Source: Streptomyces dengpaensis
GTDB lineage: Bacteria; Actinomycetota; Actinomycetes; Streptomycetales; Streptomycetaceae
DNA length: 64,000 bases
Reading direction: 5' to 3'
Assembly: GCF_002946835.1 (NCBI RefSeq)
Contig: NZ_CP026652.1
Coordinates: 7,502,001 to 7,566,000 of the forward strand
Position numbers and translations under genes: made by a program. The notes under the pieces are model-generated. The model saw only the letters and a program-made list of their open reading frames with translations. It made no database searches and had not been told where the DNA came from. Of the stretch, positions 51,659 through 60,804 are shown piece by piece (the stretch's first letter is position 1; each line of letters opens with the position of its first letter).

Positions 51659-52018
51659 TCAGGCGGGCCGAGGGCCCGGGGCGGAGCCGTCCGCGATCTC
51701 CGCCAGGATGTCGGCGTGGCACAGTTCGGGCGCGCACCAGCACGCCAGCGTCTTGCCGCGCAGGGCGGGCACCTGGGCGAGGAGCTCGGGGCGTTCGAGG
51801 AGATACGCCCGGTACTTCTCCATGACCTCGGCACGCGTGCCATCGCGCTTCTTGGTGGGGGTGTCGGGGGCGAACGGGTTGTAGAGCGGGTGCTGCGGGA
51901 GGTCCCAGTGGCCCATGGCCCAGCGGCGGCCGATGTAGACGAGGTCCGCCGGGGCCTTCTCCAGCCGTGGGCCGAAGTCGTGGATGCGGCCCTTGAGGTT
52001 GATCACGGTGGTGGACAT
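51659..52018 (-). CDS. DUF4326 protein
   Basis: 119 residues. The block YIGRRWAMGHWDLPQHPLYNPF and the closing ALRGKTLACWCAPELCHADIL fit DUF4326, a family with a conserved Cys-Trp-Cys and Cys-His pair that could bind metal. Function unknown. Confidence 0.8.
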   Translation of the reverse strand: MSTTVINLKGRIHDFGPRLEKAPADLVYIGRRWAMGHWDLPQHPLYNPFAPDTPTKKRDGTRAEVMEKYRAYLLERPELLAQVPALRGKTLACWCAPELCHADILAEIADGSAPGPRPA

Positions 52019-52052
52019 GCGGCTCCCTTCCGCCGTATGTCTACCGCACCGG

Positions 52053-52835
52053 CTAGCCCACCGGCCCCTCGTACGGCAGCAGCTCGGGCCGCTTGGCCGG
52101 GCGTCCGTCGCCCGACGAGCGGCCCGTCAGCCGCCGGCCGATCCACGGCAGCAGGTGCTGCTTGGCGAAGCGGGCGTCGGCGGTTCGGCGGGCGACCCAG
52201 CCGGGCGGCGGCGTGGGGGCCATCGGCGTATGCCAGTCGGCGTCCTCCGGCTCGTAGCCGAGCGTCTGCCATACGGCCTCGGCGACGCGGCGGTGGCCTT
52301 CGGCCGTGAGGTGGAGCCGGTCCACGTCCCACAGGCGGGGGTCGGCGAGCGAGGGTGCCCCGTACAGGTCGACCACCAGCGCGCCATGCCGCTCCGCGAG
52401 GCCGTCGACGCAGGCGAAGAGCTCCTCCATACGCGGCCGGAAGCGTTCGAGCACCGGGCCGTTGCGGCCCGGGCTGCGCATCAGGACCAGCTGCTTACAG
52501 GCCGGTGCCAGCCGCTCCACGGCCTCCTCCAGGAGACCGCGGACGCGTCCCATGTCGACCTTGGGCCGCAGGGTGTCGTTGAGCCCGCCGACGAGCGTGA
52601 TCACGTCGGGGCGCATCGCGGCCGCCGTGGCCACCTGCTCGTCGACGATCTGCCCGATGAGCTTGCCGCGTACCGCGAGATTGGCGTACCGGAAACCAGG
52701 CGTCCGTTCCGCCATCCGTGCCGCGAGGAGATCGGCCCACCCGCGGTACGAGCCGTCGGGCAACAGGTCCGACATGCCCTCGGTGAAGGAGTCGCCGACC
52801 GCGACAAGGCTGGTGTATGTGGCATTCATCTGCAT
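52053..52835 (-). CDS. SGNH/GDSL-family hydrolase
   Basis: 260 residues. The serine block VAVGDSFTEGMSD, the Gly block (NLAVRGKLI), Asn block GGLNDTLRP and the Asp-His block WDVDRLHLTAEGH are all present, giving a full SGNH catalytic set. It lacks a signal peptide, so acts in the cytosol. The C-terminus after about 200 is Pro/Arg-rich. Esterase or lipase; substrate unknown. ATG 52835 or 52829. Confidence 0.88.
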   Translation of the reverse strand: MQMNATYTSLVAVGDSFTEGMSDLLPDGSYRGWADLLAARMAERTPGFRYANLAVRGKLIGQIVDEQVATAAAMRPDVITLVGGLNDTLRPKVDMGRVRGLLEEAVERLAPACKQLVLMRSPGRNGPVLERFRPRMEELFACVDGLAERHGALVVDLYGAPSLADPRLWDVDRLHLTAEGHRRVAEAVWQTLGYEPEDADWHTPMAPTPPPGWVARRTADARFAKQHLLPWIGRRLTGRSSGDGRPAKRPELLPYEGPVG

Positions 52836-52849
52836 GGCGGGAAAGATGG

Positions 52850-53250
52850 TAACCCGCGCGCATACTCGCCAGTCGGCCGGACGTCCGACGGCGGTCGGGC
52901 GGGCCGCCCGGCGCGCGATGCCGACCGGGCGGCAGCCCCCGGGTGCCTCGTGCGGGCTGCCAGGCACCGGGTGCGTCGCTCGCGTGCCCGCCCCCGGACT
53001 GCCCGTCCGAAGGCCTCGCCGGGACCGCCCGTACCTGGCGGCACCCGGACCGCCCGTACCCGGCGGCACGCACCCGGACCGCCCGCTCCAAGGCCTCACC
53101 CGGGCCGCCTGCCCGAAGGTCGCACGCGGACCGCCTGCCCTAGGCCTGCCGGGCCGCCGGCCCCTAGGCCTGCCCGGGCCGCCTGCCCCCAGGCCTGCCC
53201 GGACCGTCCGCCCCCAGGACGGACGCACCGGAACCCCCGCCCCCAGCCGC
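52850..53250. repeat. Degenerate GC-rich repeat region, no gene
   Basis: From about 53020 to 53220 variants of GGACCGCC/GGGCCGCC followed by CGTACC, TGCCC or CCAGGCCTGCCC recur every 20-28 bases. The frames open on both strands are Pro/Arg/Gly strings without family resemblance. It separates the SGNH gene from the CNNM genes. Confidence 0.55.
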
Positions 53251-54264
53251 TCACACCGTCTGACCGAACAACTCCCGCAGCACGTCCTCCATCGTCACCA
53301 GCCCCGCGAGCCGTCCGTCGGTGCCCATCACCGCCGCGAGGTGCGTGCGGCTGCGTCGCATCGCGGTGAGTACGTCGTCCATCGGAGTGCTCTCCCGGAC
53401 GCGTGCGATGGGCCGTATGTCCCCGACCCGGAACGGCACGTCCCGCGGCGTGGCGTCCAGTGCGTCCTTGACGTGCAGATATCCGACGATGCGGCGGCCC
53501 TCGTCCACGACGGGGAAGCGGGAGAAGCCGGTCTCGGCGGAGAGCCGTTCCAGCTCCTCCGGAGTGACGCCCACCCGCGCGTAGACGACGCTTTCCAGGG
53601 GGAGGACGACGTCGCGCACGGGCCGGCGGCCCAGTTCCAGCGCGTCGTGCAGCCGCTCCCGGGCGCGGTGGTCGATGAGCCCGGCGGCGCTGGAGTCCTT
53701 GACCAGCCGGGCCAGTTCGTCATCGGTGAAGGTCGCGGAAACCTCGCCCGTCACATGGACTTTGAGCAGCTTGAGCAGCCCGTTCGCAAAGGCGTTGACC
53801 GAGAAGATCACCGGCCGCAGCGCACGCGAGAGCGCCACCAGCGGCGGGCCGAGCAGCAGCGCGGTGCGGACGGGCTCGGCGAGCGCGACGTTCTTCGGCA
53901 CCATCTCGCCGAGCAGCATGTGCAGATACGTCGCCAGGGTGAGCGCGATGACGAACGAGACGGCGTGGCCCGCGCTCTCCGGAATCCCCGCCGCGTGGAA
54001 CGCCGGCTCCAGAAGGTGTGCGATCGCGGGCTCGGCCACGATGCCGAGGACCAGCGTGCACAGGGTGATGCCCAGCTGCGCGGCCGCCAGAAGAGCGGAC
54101 ACGTGCTCCAGACCCCACAGCACGCTGTGCGCCCGCCGGTCGCCCTGCTCGGCCCGCGGCTCGACCTGGCTGCGGCGCACCGAGATCAGCGCGAACTCGG
54201 CACCCACGAAGAAGGCGTTCACGACCAGCGTCGCCAAGCCGATCAACAGTTGTACGGCGATCAT
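53251..54264 (-). CDS. CNNM/HlyC-type transporter, gene B
   Basis: 337 residues. A DUF21 membrane domain (about 1-190), beginning with a hydrophobic helix and FFVGAEFALISVRRSQ, is followed by paired CBS domains (about 205-330) with FPVVDEGRRIVGYLHVKD and DGRLAGLVTMEDVLRELFG. The CorC/HlyC tail is missing, which makes it shorter than its neighbour. The family handles Mg/Co ions. Its start overlaps the stop of gene A by four bases (ATGA), so they are translationally coupled. Confidence 0.9.
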   Translation of the reverse strand: MIAVQLLIGLATLVVNAFFVGAEFALISVRRSQVEPRAEQGDRRAHSVLWGLEHVSALLAAAQLGITLCTLVLGIVAEPAIAHLLEPAFHAAGIPESAGHAVSFVIALTLATYLHMLLGEMVPKNVALAEPVRTALLLGPPLVALSRALRPVIFSVNAFANGLLKLLKVHVTGEVSATFTDDELARLVKDSSAAGLIDHRARERLHDALELGRRPVRDVVLPLESVVYARVGVTPEELERLSAETGFSRFPVVDEGRRIVGYLHVKDALDATPRDVPFRVGDIRPIARVRESTPMDDVLTAMRRSRTHLAAVMGTDGRLAGLVTMEDVLRELFGQTV

Positions 54265-55583
54265 CGCTCCCCCTCCTGGTCGCGCGGCGCGTGCAGCAGC
54301 ACGCGGGCGGCCCGCCGCCCCGAGGCGTCCACCACGTCGAGCCGCCATCCGACGACCTCGACGGTGTCCCCGACGGCGGGTATGCGGCCGAGCTCGGTCG
54401 CCATGAAACCGGCCAGCGTCTCGTACGGTCCGTCGGGCACCCGCAGACCGACGCGCGCGAGGTGGTCGGTGCGGGCCGAACCGTCGGCCGAGTACAGAGC
54501 GCGGCCCTCGTCGTCCGTGCCGGCCAGGGCCAGGTCGGGCGTCTCGTGCGGGTCGTGCTCGTCGCGGACCTCGCCGACGACCTCCTCGACGATGTCCTCC
54601 AGGGTCGCGACCCCGGCCGTACCGCCGTACTCGTCGATGACCACGGCCATGGTGCGCTTGCCGCCCAGCCGGTCCAGCAGCCGGTCGACGGTCAGGGACT
54701 CCGGGACGAGCAGGGGTTCGCGCATGATCTGGGGGACGGGTGTCCGCGCCCGGCGCTCGGCGGGCACGGTCAGCACGTCCTTGATGTGGGCGATGCCGAC
54801 CACCGAGTCGAGATTGCCGCGATAGACGGGAAAGCGGGAAAGCCCGGTCGCCCGCGTCGCGTTCGCCACGTCCTCGCAGGTCGTCTGGGCGTCCAGCGCG
54901 ATGACCTGGACGCGCGGGGTCATCACGTTCTCCGCGGTCAGGTCGGCGAGGTTCAGCGTGCGCACGAACAGCTCGGCGGTGTCCGCCTCCAGGGCGCCCT
55001 CCTTGGCGGAGTGCCGGGCGAGAGCCACCAGTTCCTGGGGCCCGCGCGCGGAGGCCAGCTCCTCGGCGGGTTCCAGGCCGAAGCGCTGGACGATACGGTT
55101 CGCCGTGTTGTTGAGATGCGTGATGAACGGGCGGAACGCGGCGCTGAACCAGCGCTGCGGCGTCGCCACCCGCTTGGCCACCGCGAGCGGCGAGGAGATC
55201 GCCCAGTTCTTGGGCACGAGCTCTCCGACGACCATCAGGAAGACCGTCGACAGGCCCGTACCGATGACCAGCGCCACCGAGTGCGATGCGGAGGGCGAGA
55301 GGCCGGCCGACTCCAGCGGTCCCGCGATCATCTTGGCGATGGACGGCTCGGCGAGCATGCCGACCACCAGGTTGGTGACGGTGATGCCGAGTTGGGCGCC
55401 GGACAGCTGGAAGGTCAGATTCCGTACGGCCTTGAGGGCGCCCGGCGCGCCGCGCTCACCGCGCTCGACGGCTCGCTCCAGCTCGCTGCGCTCGACCGTG
55501 GTCAGCGAGAACTCCGCCGCGACGAAGGCGCCACAGGTCAGTGAGAGCAGAACCGCCACCAGGAGGAGGAGCACTTCGGTCAT
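54261..55583 (-). CDS. CNNM/HlyC-type transporter, gene A (with CorC domain)
   Basis: 440 residues. DUF21 domain (about 1-195; AAEFSLTTVERSELERAVE), CBS pair (about 215-335; VYRGNLDSVVGIAHIKDVL and VVIDEYGGTAGVATLEDIVEEVVGE) and a C-terminal CorC_HlyC domain (about 355-430). The pair probably work together as a divalent-ion transporter. A 28-bp palindrome lies about 100 bp upstream. Confidence 0.92.
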   Translation of the reverse strand: MTEVLLLLVAVLLSLTCGAFVAAEFSLTTVERSELERAVERGERGAPGALKAVRNLTFQLSGAQLGITVTNLVVGMLAEPSIAKMIAGPLESAGLSPSASHSVALVIGTGLSTVFLMVVGELVPKNWAISSPLAVAKRVATPQRWFSAAFRPFITHLNNTANRIVQRFGLEPAEELASARGPQELVALARHSAKEGALEADTAELFVRTLNLADLTAENVMTPRVQVIALDAQTTCEDVANATRATGLSRFPVYRGNLDSVVGIAHIKDVLTVPAERRARTPVPQIMREPLLVPESLTVDRLLDRLGGKRTMAVVIDEYGGTAGVATLEDIVEEVVGEVRDEHDPHETPDLALAGTDDEGRALYSADGSARTDHLARVGLRVPDGPYETLAGFMATELGRIPAVGDTVEVVGWRLDVVDASGRRAARVLLHAPRDQEGER

Positions 55584-55677
55584 CGGGTCACCTCCGTCCC
55601 ATGGTCGGCCAGGGGCGGGGGGATCGCGCGGTATCGGGTAGGGGGAGGCTCGCCCATGGGCGGACGCTCACACCTTT

Positions 55678-55705
55678 CATTGGAGGATCGAGTGATCCTC
55701 CAATG
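55678..55705. promoter_or_regulatory. Perfect 12-bp inverted repeat upstream of the CNNM pair
   Basis: CATTGGAGGATC, a 4-base spacer GAGT, then GATCCTCCAATG. CTTT and TAAAG flanks extend the symmetry with a bulge. The site is at the start side of the CNNM pair and just past the end of a GNAT gene, so it is either an operator or a terminator of that gene. Confidence 0.65.
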
Positions 55706-55737
55706 GTAAAGGATGGGCAAAGCACCCCTTGGGAGGC

Positions 55738-56163
55738 TCAGTCACCGAGCGGCTTCACCCAGCGGCGCCGGTGCTCCTCGGGCGCGTACCCGGCGGCCCG
55801 CCACGCGTGGTGCGCGGTCTCGTTCCGCTGGAGCACCATCGCGTCCCCGCGCCGTCCCCCGAGCCGTACGAAACGTTCCTCGGCGGCGGCCAGGAGCGCC
55901 GAGCCGATGCCGAGCCGCCGCCGCTCGGGGTGCACCGCCAGCCGGTACAGATGGCACCGCCAGCCGTCGAAGCCCGCGATCACCGTGCCGACCAGCTCTC
56001 CCTCCCATTCGGCAAGGATCAACGCCTCGGGATCCCGGGCGACCAGCCGCTCCACGCCGGCCCGGTCGTCACTGATGCTCGTGCCCTCGGCGGCCACCTT
56101 CCAGAAGGCCAGCACGGTGTCGAGGTCGTCGGGCGACGCGGCCCGTATGCGCAGATCGGTCAT
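55738..56163 (-). CDS. GNAT-family N-acetyltransferase
   Basis: 141 residues, one GNAT domain: IRAASPDDLDTVLAFWKVA, YRLAVHPERRRLGIGSALLAAAE (acetyl-CoA loop) and the closing NETAHHAWRAAGYAPEE. The ATG at 56163 is preferred; an ATG at 56208 would prepend a short repeat of TDLRMTDLRI. Substrate unknown. Confidence 0.85.
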   Translation of the reverse strand: MTDLRIRAASPDDLDTVLAFWKVAAEGTSISDDRAGVERLVARDPEALILAEWEGELVGTVIAGFDGWRCHLYRLAVHPERRRLGIGSALLAAAEERFVRLGGRRGDAMVLQRNETAHHAWRAAGYAPEEHRRRWVKPLGD

Positions 56164-56215
56164 GCGCAGATCAGTCCTGTGTTGATCGGTCATGGGGTGA
56201 TCAGCCATGTCATGA

Positions 56216-57106
56216 TCAGTCGCCGCGCAGAGCCGCGACGACCGGAGCGAACGCCTCCATGTTCGGCTCCAGCACGGTCAGATACGAGAACCCGTACCGT
56301 TCCCGCTGCGCCCGCACCTGCTCGACGATCTGCTCCGAGGTCCCCACCAGGACGATCGGAAGATCCAGGACCTGCTGTTCGCTCAGGTGAGGAATGCGGG
56401 ACAGCCAGGGCTGAATGGCGGCACCGCGGTCCTCGGTGACGTCGACGATCTGGATCAGCACGTTGAGTTCGGCGGGTTCCTTTCGCCCGGCGGCGAACTC
56501 CCGGTACAGGGCGACCCGTTCGTCGATTTCGTCGGCCGTGAGCGGCTCCAGCGCACCACCCGTATTGGTGCGCGCGCAGGGGAACGCGACGATGTCCGCG
56601 TGCTCGGCGCTGAGTCGCAGCATCCGGTCGCCGTTGGCTCCGATCAGCAGCGGCACGCGAGGCCGCTGCGCGGCCTGTGGCTGATACGCGTCCGAGCCGA
56701 GGAGCCGGTCCAACTCCTCGACCGTACGCAGGAGATGGTCGACGCGCTCACGCGGCGAACCCCAGGGGAGCCCGGCGGTCTCGTGTTCCGCCTGTACGTA
56801 GCCGGTGCCGAGCCCGAGTTCGAGGCGGCCGCCCGTCAGCGCGTCCGTGGTGGCCACCTCGCGGGCCAGCAGCGCGGGATTCCAGAAGCCCGTGTTGAGC
56901 ACGAACGTGCCGAGCCGGGGCCGCTCGGTCGCCTCGGCGGCGGCGACCAGGGCGGGGAAGGGGGCGGGCATGCCGAGGTGGTCGGCCACCGTGATCACGT
57001 CGTAGCCGAGCTCCTCGGCCCGGCGGCACTTCGCACGCCACTCGTCGGCGGACGCGGGGGTGAGCATGTTGACGCCGAAACGGAAGGGACGTATGGGCTG
57101 CGGCAT
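56216..57106 (-). CDS. LLM-class F420-dependent oxidoreductase
   Basis: 296 residues of the luciferase-like TIM-barrel family. The start ATG has AAGGAGAG. The barrel shows the core GYDVITVADHLGMPAPFPAL, LGTFVLNTGFWNPALLAREVATTD, LTGGRLELGLGTGY and PLLIGANGDRMLRLSAEHADIV. Actinobacterial members usually use F420. Reaction unknown. Confidence 0.88.
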   Translation of the reverse strand: MPQPIRPFRFGVNMLTPASADEWRAKCRRAEELGYDVITVADHLGMPAPFPALVAAAEATERPRLGTFVLNTGFWNPALLAREVATTDALTGGRLELGLGTGYVQAEHETAGLPWGSPRERVDHLLRTVEELDRLLGSDAYQPQAAQRPRVPLLIGANGDRMLRLSAEHADIVAFPCARTNTGGALEPLTADEIDERVALYREFAAGRKEPAELNVLIQIVDVTEDRGAAIQPWLSRIPHLSEQQVLDLPIVLVGTSEQIVEQVRAQRERYGFSYLTVLEPNMEAFAPVVAALRGD

Positions 57107-57133
57107 GAACTCTCCTTGTGCGGAGGCGACTTG

Positions 57134-57185
57134 GCGCGAGCCGATCAACCTGACGCGAGCTGATCAACTTAACGCGAGTCAATCA
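57134..57185. repeat. Three direct repeats in the LLM promoter
   Basis: GCGCGAGCCGATCAACCT (57134-57151), GACGCGAGCTGATCAACTT (57152-57170) and AACGCGAGTCAATCA (57171-57185) form three similar copies of 15-19 bases in the 76-bp gap before the LLM gene; the third overlaps the stop of the ABC permease. Confidence 0.6.
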
Positions 57186-59750
57186 CTCGTGCGCGATCGC
57201 CGCCAGCACATTCATGCGGGACGCGCGCAGCGCCGGCAGCAGCGCCGCCACGATGCCCACAACCGCGGAACCGACCACGACCGCGATGATCGTCGCCCAT
57301 GGGACGGCGAAGGCCTTCATGCCCTGCAGCGCGAGCACTTGCTGCACACAGACGCCCCAGACCATCCCCAGTGCCAGACCGAGGACGGCGCCGAACACGG
57401 CGATCACCACCGACTCCAGGCGGATCATCCGGCGCAGCTGGCGCCGGGCGAGCCCGATGGCGCGCAGCAGCCCGATCTCCCGGGTGCGTTCCACGACCGA
57501 CAGGGCAAGGGTGTTGACGACGCCGAGCACCGCGATGACGATCGCGAGGCCGAGCAGCGCGTACACGAGGTAGAGCAGCACGGCGATCTGATCGTGAATC
57601 AGATCCTTGTAGTCGGCCTGGTCGAGGACCTGCACCTGCGGATACGGTTCGAGCGCCTTCTCCAGGTTTGAGCGCAACTGGTCGGCGCTGGTGCCCGGGG
57701 CCGCGTTCACGTACAGCACGGAGTCCTGGCCGTTGGGGAGGTACTTCTCGACCGTGCCGAAGCCGAAGAAGAGCCCGCCCCGCATGCCGAAGCCCTCGGC
57801 GGCACCCTGGTCGGTGAGCGCCCCCACCGTCAGCTCGGTCTTCCGGCCGGCGGGGAATTCGACGGGGATCGTGCTGCCGACGCGTACCTCGTGCTCCTTG
57901 GCGAACTTCGCATCCATGCCGATGCGCCCGTCGCCGAGCGCCGCCGCGCTGTTCCCCTGCGCGTAAGTGACCTGGGCGACGTCGTCGAGCCGCGGATCGT
58001 AGGCCGCGGCCGCCGTCTCGATCCGCTCGCCGTCCGGCAGCCGCACCGCGAGCGTCGCCAACCGCAGGCGGACCACGAGCCCGATGCCCTCCGTGCCGCG
58101 CACCTCGTCGGTGAGCTCCTGCGAGAACGGTACGAAGTTGCTGTTCTGGATCACGAAGTCGGCGCCCAGCGTCTTGTCGATCTGCTGATCGAAGGACTTG
58201 GTCATGGACGCGCTGGCCACGGACATCCCGCCGACCAGCGCGAGGCCCACCATCAGGGCGGCCGCGGTGGCGCCCGTCCGTCGTGGATTGCGCAGCGCGT
58301 TGCGCTGGCTCATCCGGCCGACCGAGCCGAACAGCGCGGGGAAGGCGCCGCCCAGGACCCGGATCACCGGCCGCACCAGAAGCGGTCCCGCGATCACCGT
58401 CGCGATGAGCGTCAGGACGACCCCAAGCCCCAGCAGGGAGGCGGCCGTCGAGGTCGTCGACGACGCGGCACACCCAGCGAGCGCGGCGACGCCGACCGCG
58501 CCGACGATCGCGCCCACCACGGCACGTATCCGCAACGGCCGTCCCACACCGGCGACTTCGGCGTCCGCGAGGGCCGCCATGGGGGAGACGCCGGCCGCGC
58601 GCCTGGCCGGGAGATACGCCGCGACGAAGGTGACGCCCACTCCGACGGCGTACGAGGAGACAGGTGTCGCCCAACCGAGCACCATCTCGGTGGACTTGAG
58701 GTTCATGCCGAACGCGGTCATGAGCTTGATCAGCCCCAGCGCGAGCCCGATTCCCGCGGCGAGTCCGACCGTCGAACCGACCAGACCGAGCAGTAGTGCC
58801 TCGGTGAGCACGGACCGGCGCACCTGGCGTCGGTCGGCGCCGAGGGCACGCAACAGGCCCAGTTCGCGGGTGCGTTGGGCGATGAGCATCGAGAAGGTGT
58901 TGACGATGAGGAAGACGCCGACAAGCACGGCGATTCCGGCGAACCCGAGCATCACGTACTTGATGACATCCAGGAATCCGCCGAGTTGGGCGGCCGCCGA
59001 CTTGGCTTGCTCTTCGGAGGTCTGCAAGTCGTAGGGATTGGCGCCGAGTTCGGTGGTGATGCGCTGCTTGAGCTGAGCGTCACTGACGCCCGGCGCCGCG
59101 TCCACCGAGATGCTCGTGGCGGACTCGGCACTGCCGAGCAGCTTGGTCTGCGCGGTCGGGGTGTCGAGGAACACCAGCGCGGCACCGGGGTTGGTGGTGG
59201 TGAAGGTGGCGATCCCGACGATCCGCACCGGGAACGAGCCGGGCTGCGCCTGCACCGTCAGGGTGTCACCGATACTGACGTGCTTCTTCTTGGCGGTGTC
59301 CGCGTCCAGGAGCGCCTCGCCGCCCCCCTTCGGCTCACGGCCGGAGGTCAGCTCCACCGCACTGCGTTCGGTGACCTCCCAGTTGGTGACGATGGTGGGG
59401 GCGCCTGTCGTCGGCCCGACCGACTCGTTCTCACTGTCGACGACCGTGGCGTTCTCCACCGCCGCGTCGACGTGCGTGGCGGCGACACCGTCGACCTTCG
59501 CCAGCCGCTCCGCGAGCGAGGCGGGCACGGTCGCGGTGGCCCCGGTCGGGATCTGCGAGTCGAGATCGTTCCTCGGCTGCACGGTCACATCGGCCGAAGT
59601 GGAGGCGAAGAGCCGGTCGAACGTGCGGGTCACCGTGTCGGAGAAGATGAGGCTGCCCGCGACGAACGCCACAGACAGCACGACGGCCAGCGCCGAGAGC
59701 AGCAGCCGCCCCTTGTGCGCGAGAAAGCTCCGCAGAGTCGCCTTGAGCAC
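57183..59750 (-). CDS. FtsX/MacB-type ABC permease
   Basis: 855 residues in two FtsX halves. Each half has one leading helix, a long outer domain, and three helices: the first pair begins with LRSFLAHKGRLLLSALAVVLS, and the second with QRNALRNPRRTGATAAALMVG. This is the type that extracts lipoproteins or exports peptides. A GTG start two residues past the ATPase gene; the two are one operon. Confidence 0.92.
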   Translation of the reverse strand: MLKATLRSFLAHKGRLLLSALAVVLSVAFVAGSLIFSDTVTRTFDRLFASTSADVTVQPRNDLDSQIPTGATATVPASLAERLAKVDGVAATHVDAAVENATVVDSENESVGPTTGAPTIVTNWEVTERSAVELTSGREPKGGGEALLDADTAKKKHVSIGDTLTVQAQPGSFPVRIVGIATFTTTNPGAALVFLDTPTAQTKLLGSAESATSISVDAAPGVSDAQLKQRITTELGANPYDLQTSEEQAKSAAAQLGGFLDVIKYVMLGFAGIAVLVGVFLIVNTFSMLIAQRTRELGLLRALGADRRQVRRSVLTEALLLGLVGSTVGLAAGIGLALGLIKLMTAFGMNLKSTEMVLGWATPVSSYAVGVGVTFVAAYLPARRAAGVSPMAALADAEVAGVGRPLRIRAVVGAIVGAVGVAALAGCAASSTTSTAASLLGLGVVLTLIATVIAGPLLVRPVIRVLGGAFPALFGSVGRMSQRNALRNPRRTGATAAALMVGLALVGGMSVASASMTKSFDQQIDKTLGADFVIQNSNFVPFSQELTDEVRGTEGIGLVVRLRLATLAVRLPDGERIETAAAAYDPRLDDVAQVTYAQGNSAAALGDGRIGMDAKFAKEHEVRVGSTIPVEFPAGRKTELTVGALTDQGAAEGFGMRGGLFFGFGTVEKYLPNGQDSVLYVNAAPGTSADQLRSNLEKALEPYPQVQVLDQADYKDLIHDQIAVLLYLVYALLGLAIVIAVLGVVNTLALSVVERTREIGLLRAIGLARRQLRRMIRLESVVIAVFGAVLGLALGMVWGVCVQQVLALQGMKAFAVPWATIIAVVVGSAVVGIVAALLPALRASRMNVLAAIAHE

Positions 59751-59757
59751 GGCCGCC

Positions 59758-60660
59758 TCAGTCCTTGTCGAGGGTTACGTCGCCGGAGCCGCCGTCGGGA
59801 GCCATGGCACCGGAGCCGCTGGAGGCACCGGAGCCCTCGCCGGGAATCGCGCCCCCTGCGCCCGCGCCTCCACCGTCGAACGTCACCCGAATCGTGTCGA
59901 ACCGCTTCATGCGCTCCAACACCGCCTCCGCCGTGGGCCGTTCCATCTCGTCCACGATCCGCCCGTCCCCGAGGAAGAGCACCAGGTCGGAGTGGGCGGC
60001 CGCGCCCGGATCGTGCGTGACCATGACGACGGTCTGACCCAGATCGTCGACCGCCTCGCGCAGGAATCCGAGCACTTCGAGTCCCGCACGGGAGTCGAGG
60101 TTGCCGGTCGGCTCGTCCGCGAAGATCAGTTCGGGGCGTGACGCGAGCGCCCGGGCGCAGGCGACGCGCTGCTGCTGACCACCGGACAGCTGCGCGGGCC
60201 GGTGCTTGAGCCGGTCGCGCAGCCCGAGCGTGTCTATGACCTGGTCCAGCCACTTCTGATCGGGCCTCTGACCGGCGATGTCCATGGGCAACGTGATGTT
60301 CTCGGCCGCGTTCAGGGTCGGGATCAGGTTGAACGACTGGAACATGAAACCGATCCGGTCCCGTCGGAGCCGGGTCAGCTCACGATCCTTCAGCCCGGTG
60401 ATCTCGGTGTCGCCCAGCCACACTTGTCCGGCCGAAACGGTGTCGAGGCCCGCCAGGCAGTGCATGAGGGTGGACTTGCCGGAGCCCGATGGGCCCATGA
60501 CCGCAGTGAAGCGGCCGCGCATGATGTCCACGTCGACCGAGTCGAGCGCGAGCACCGTGGTCTCGCCCGAGCCGTACGCCTTCGTCAGGCCGCGGGCGCG
60601 GGCGGCTATTCCGTCCGCCTCCGCGCGGCCGACGGCGTGCTCCGCAGCAGGTGTGGACAA
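59758..60660 (-). CDS. ABC ATP-binding protein (MacB/LolD type)
   Basis: 300 residues. Walker [10 protein letters not shown], signature [17 protein letters not shown], Walker [17 protein letters not shown] and H-loop VMVTHD. The C-terminal tail is rich in Gly/Ala/Ser. The TTG start has AAGGAGG five bases before it. Pairs with the FtsX-type permease. Confidence 0.93.
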   Translation of the reverse strand: MSTPAAEHAVGRAEADGIAARARGLTKAYGSGETTVLALDSVDVDIMRGRFTAVMGPSGSGKSTLMHCLAGLDTVSAGQVWLGDTEITGLKDRELTRLRRDRIGFMFQSFNLIPTLNAAENITLPMDIAGQRPDQKWLDQVIDTLGLRDRLKHRPAQLSGGQQQRVACARALASRPELIFADEPTGNLDSRAGLEVLGFLREAVDDLGQTVVMVTHDPGAAAHSDLVLFLGDGRIVDEMERPTAEAVLERMKRFDTIRVTFDGGGAGAGGAIPGEGSGASSGSGAMAPDGGSGDVTLDKD

Positions 60661-60772
60661 GGCCGCCTCCTTGGTCGTGGACGTCCCGACTCCCTTGTCC
60701 CGGCAGAGCCTAATGTGATCCGGTGCACACTCGGTATCCTCCCGAAGTACCAGGCCGGATCGACCCTCTTGC

Positions 60773-60796
60773 GGGTGCTAGCACCCCGGCGCTAGC
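60773..60796. promoter_or_regulatory. Operator-like palindromes before the toxin-antitoxin pair
   Basis: GGGTGCTAGCACCC (60773-60786) is a perfect palindrome centred on GCTAGC, and GCTAGC recurs at 60791-60796, 14 bp on. It ends 8 bases before the antitoxin ATG, where self-repression by the ribbon-helix-helix protein would be expected. Confidence 0.65.
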
Positions 60797-60804
60797 TTCG
60801 AAGC

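Noticed and set aside
60773..60796. GTGCTAGCAC as a CIRCE heat-shock element
   Set aside because: CIRCE is TTAGCACTC-N9-GAGTGCTAA; spacing and flanks differ, and the downstream genes are toxin-antitoxin.
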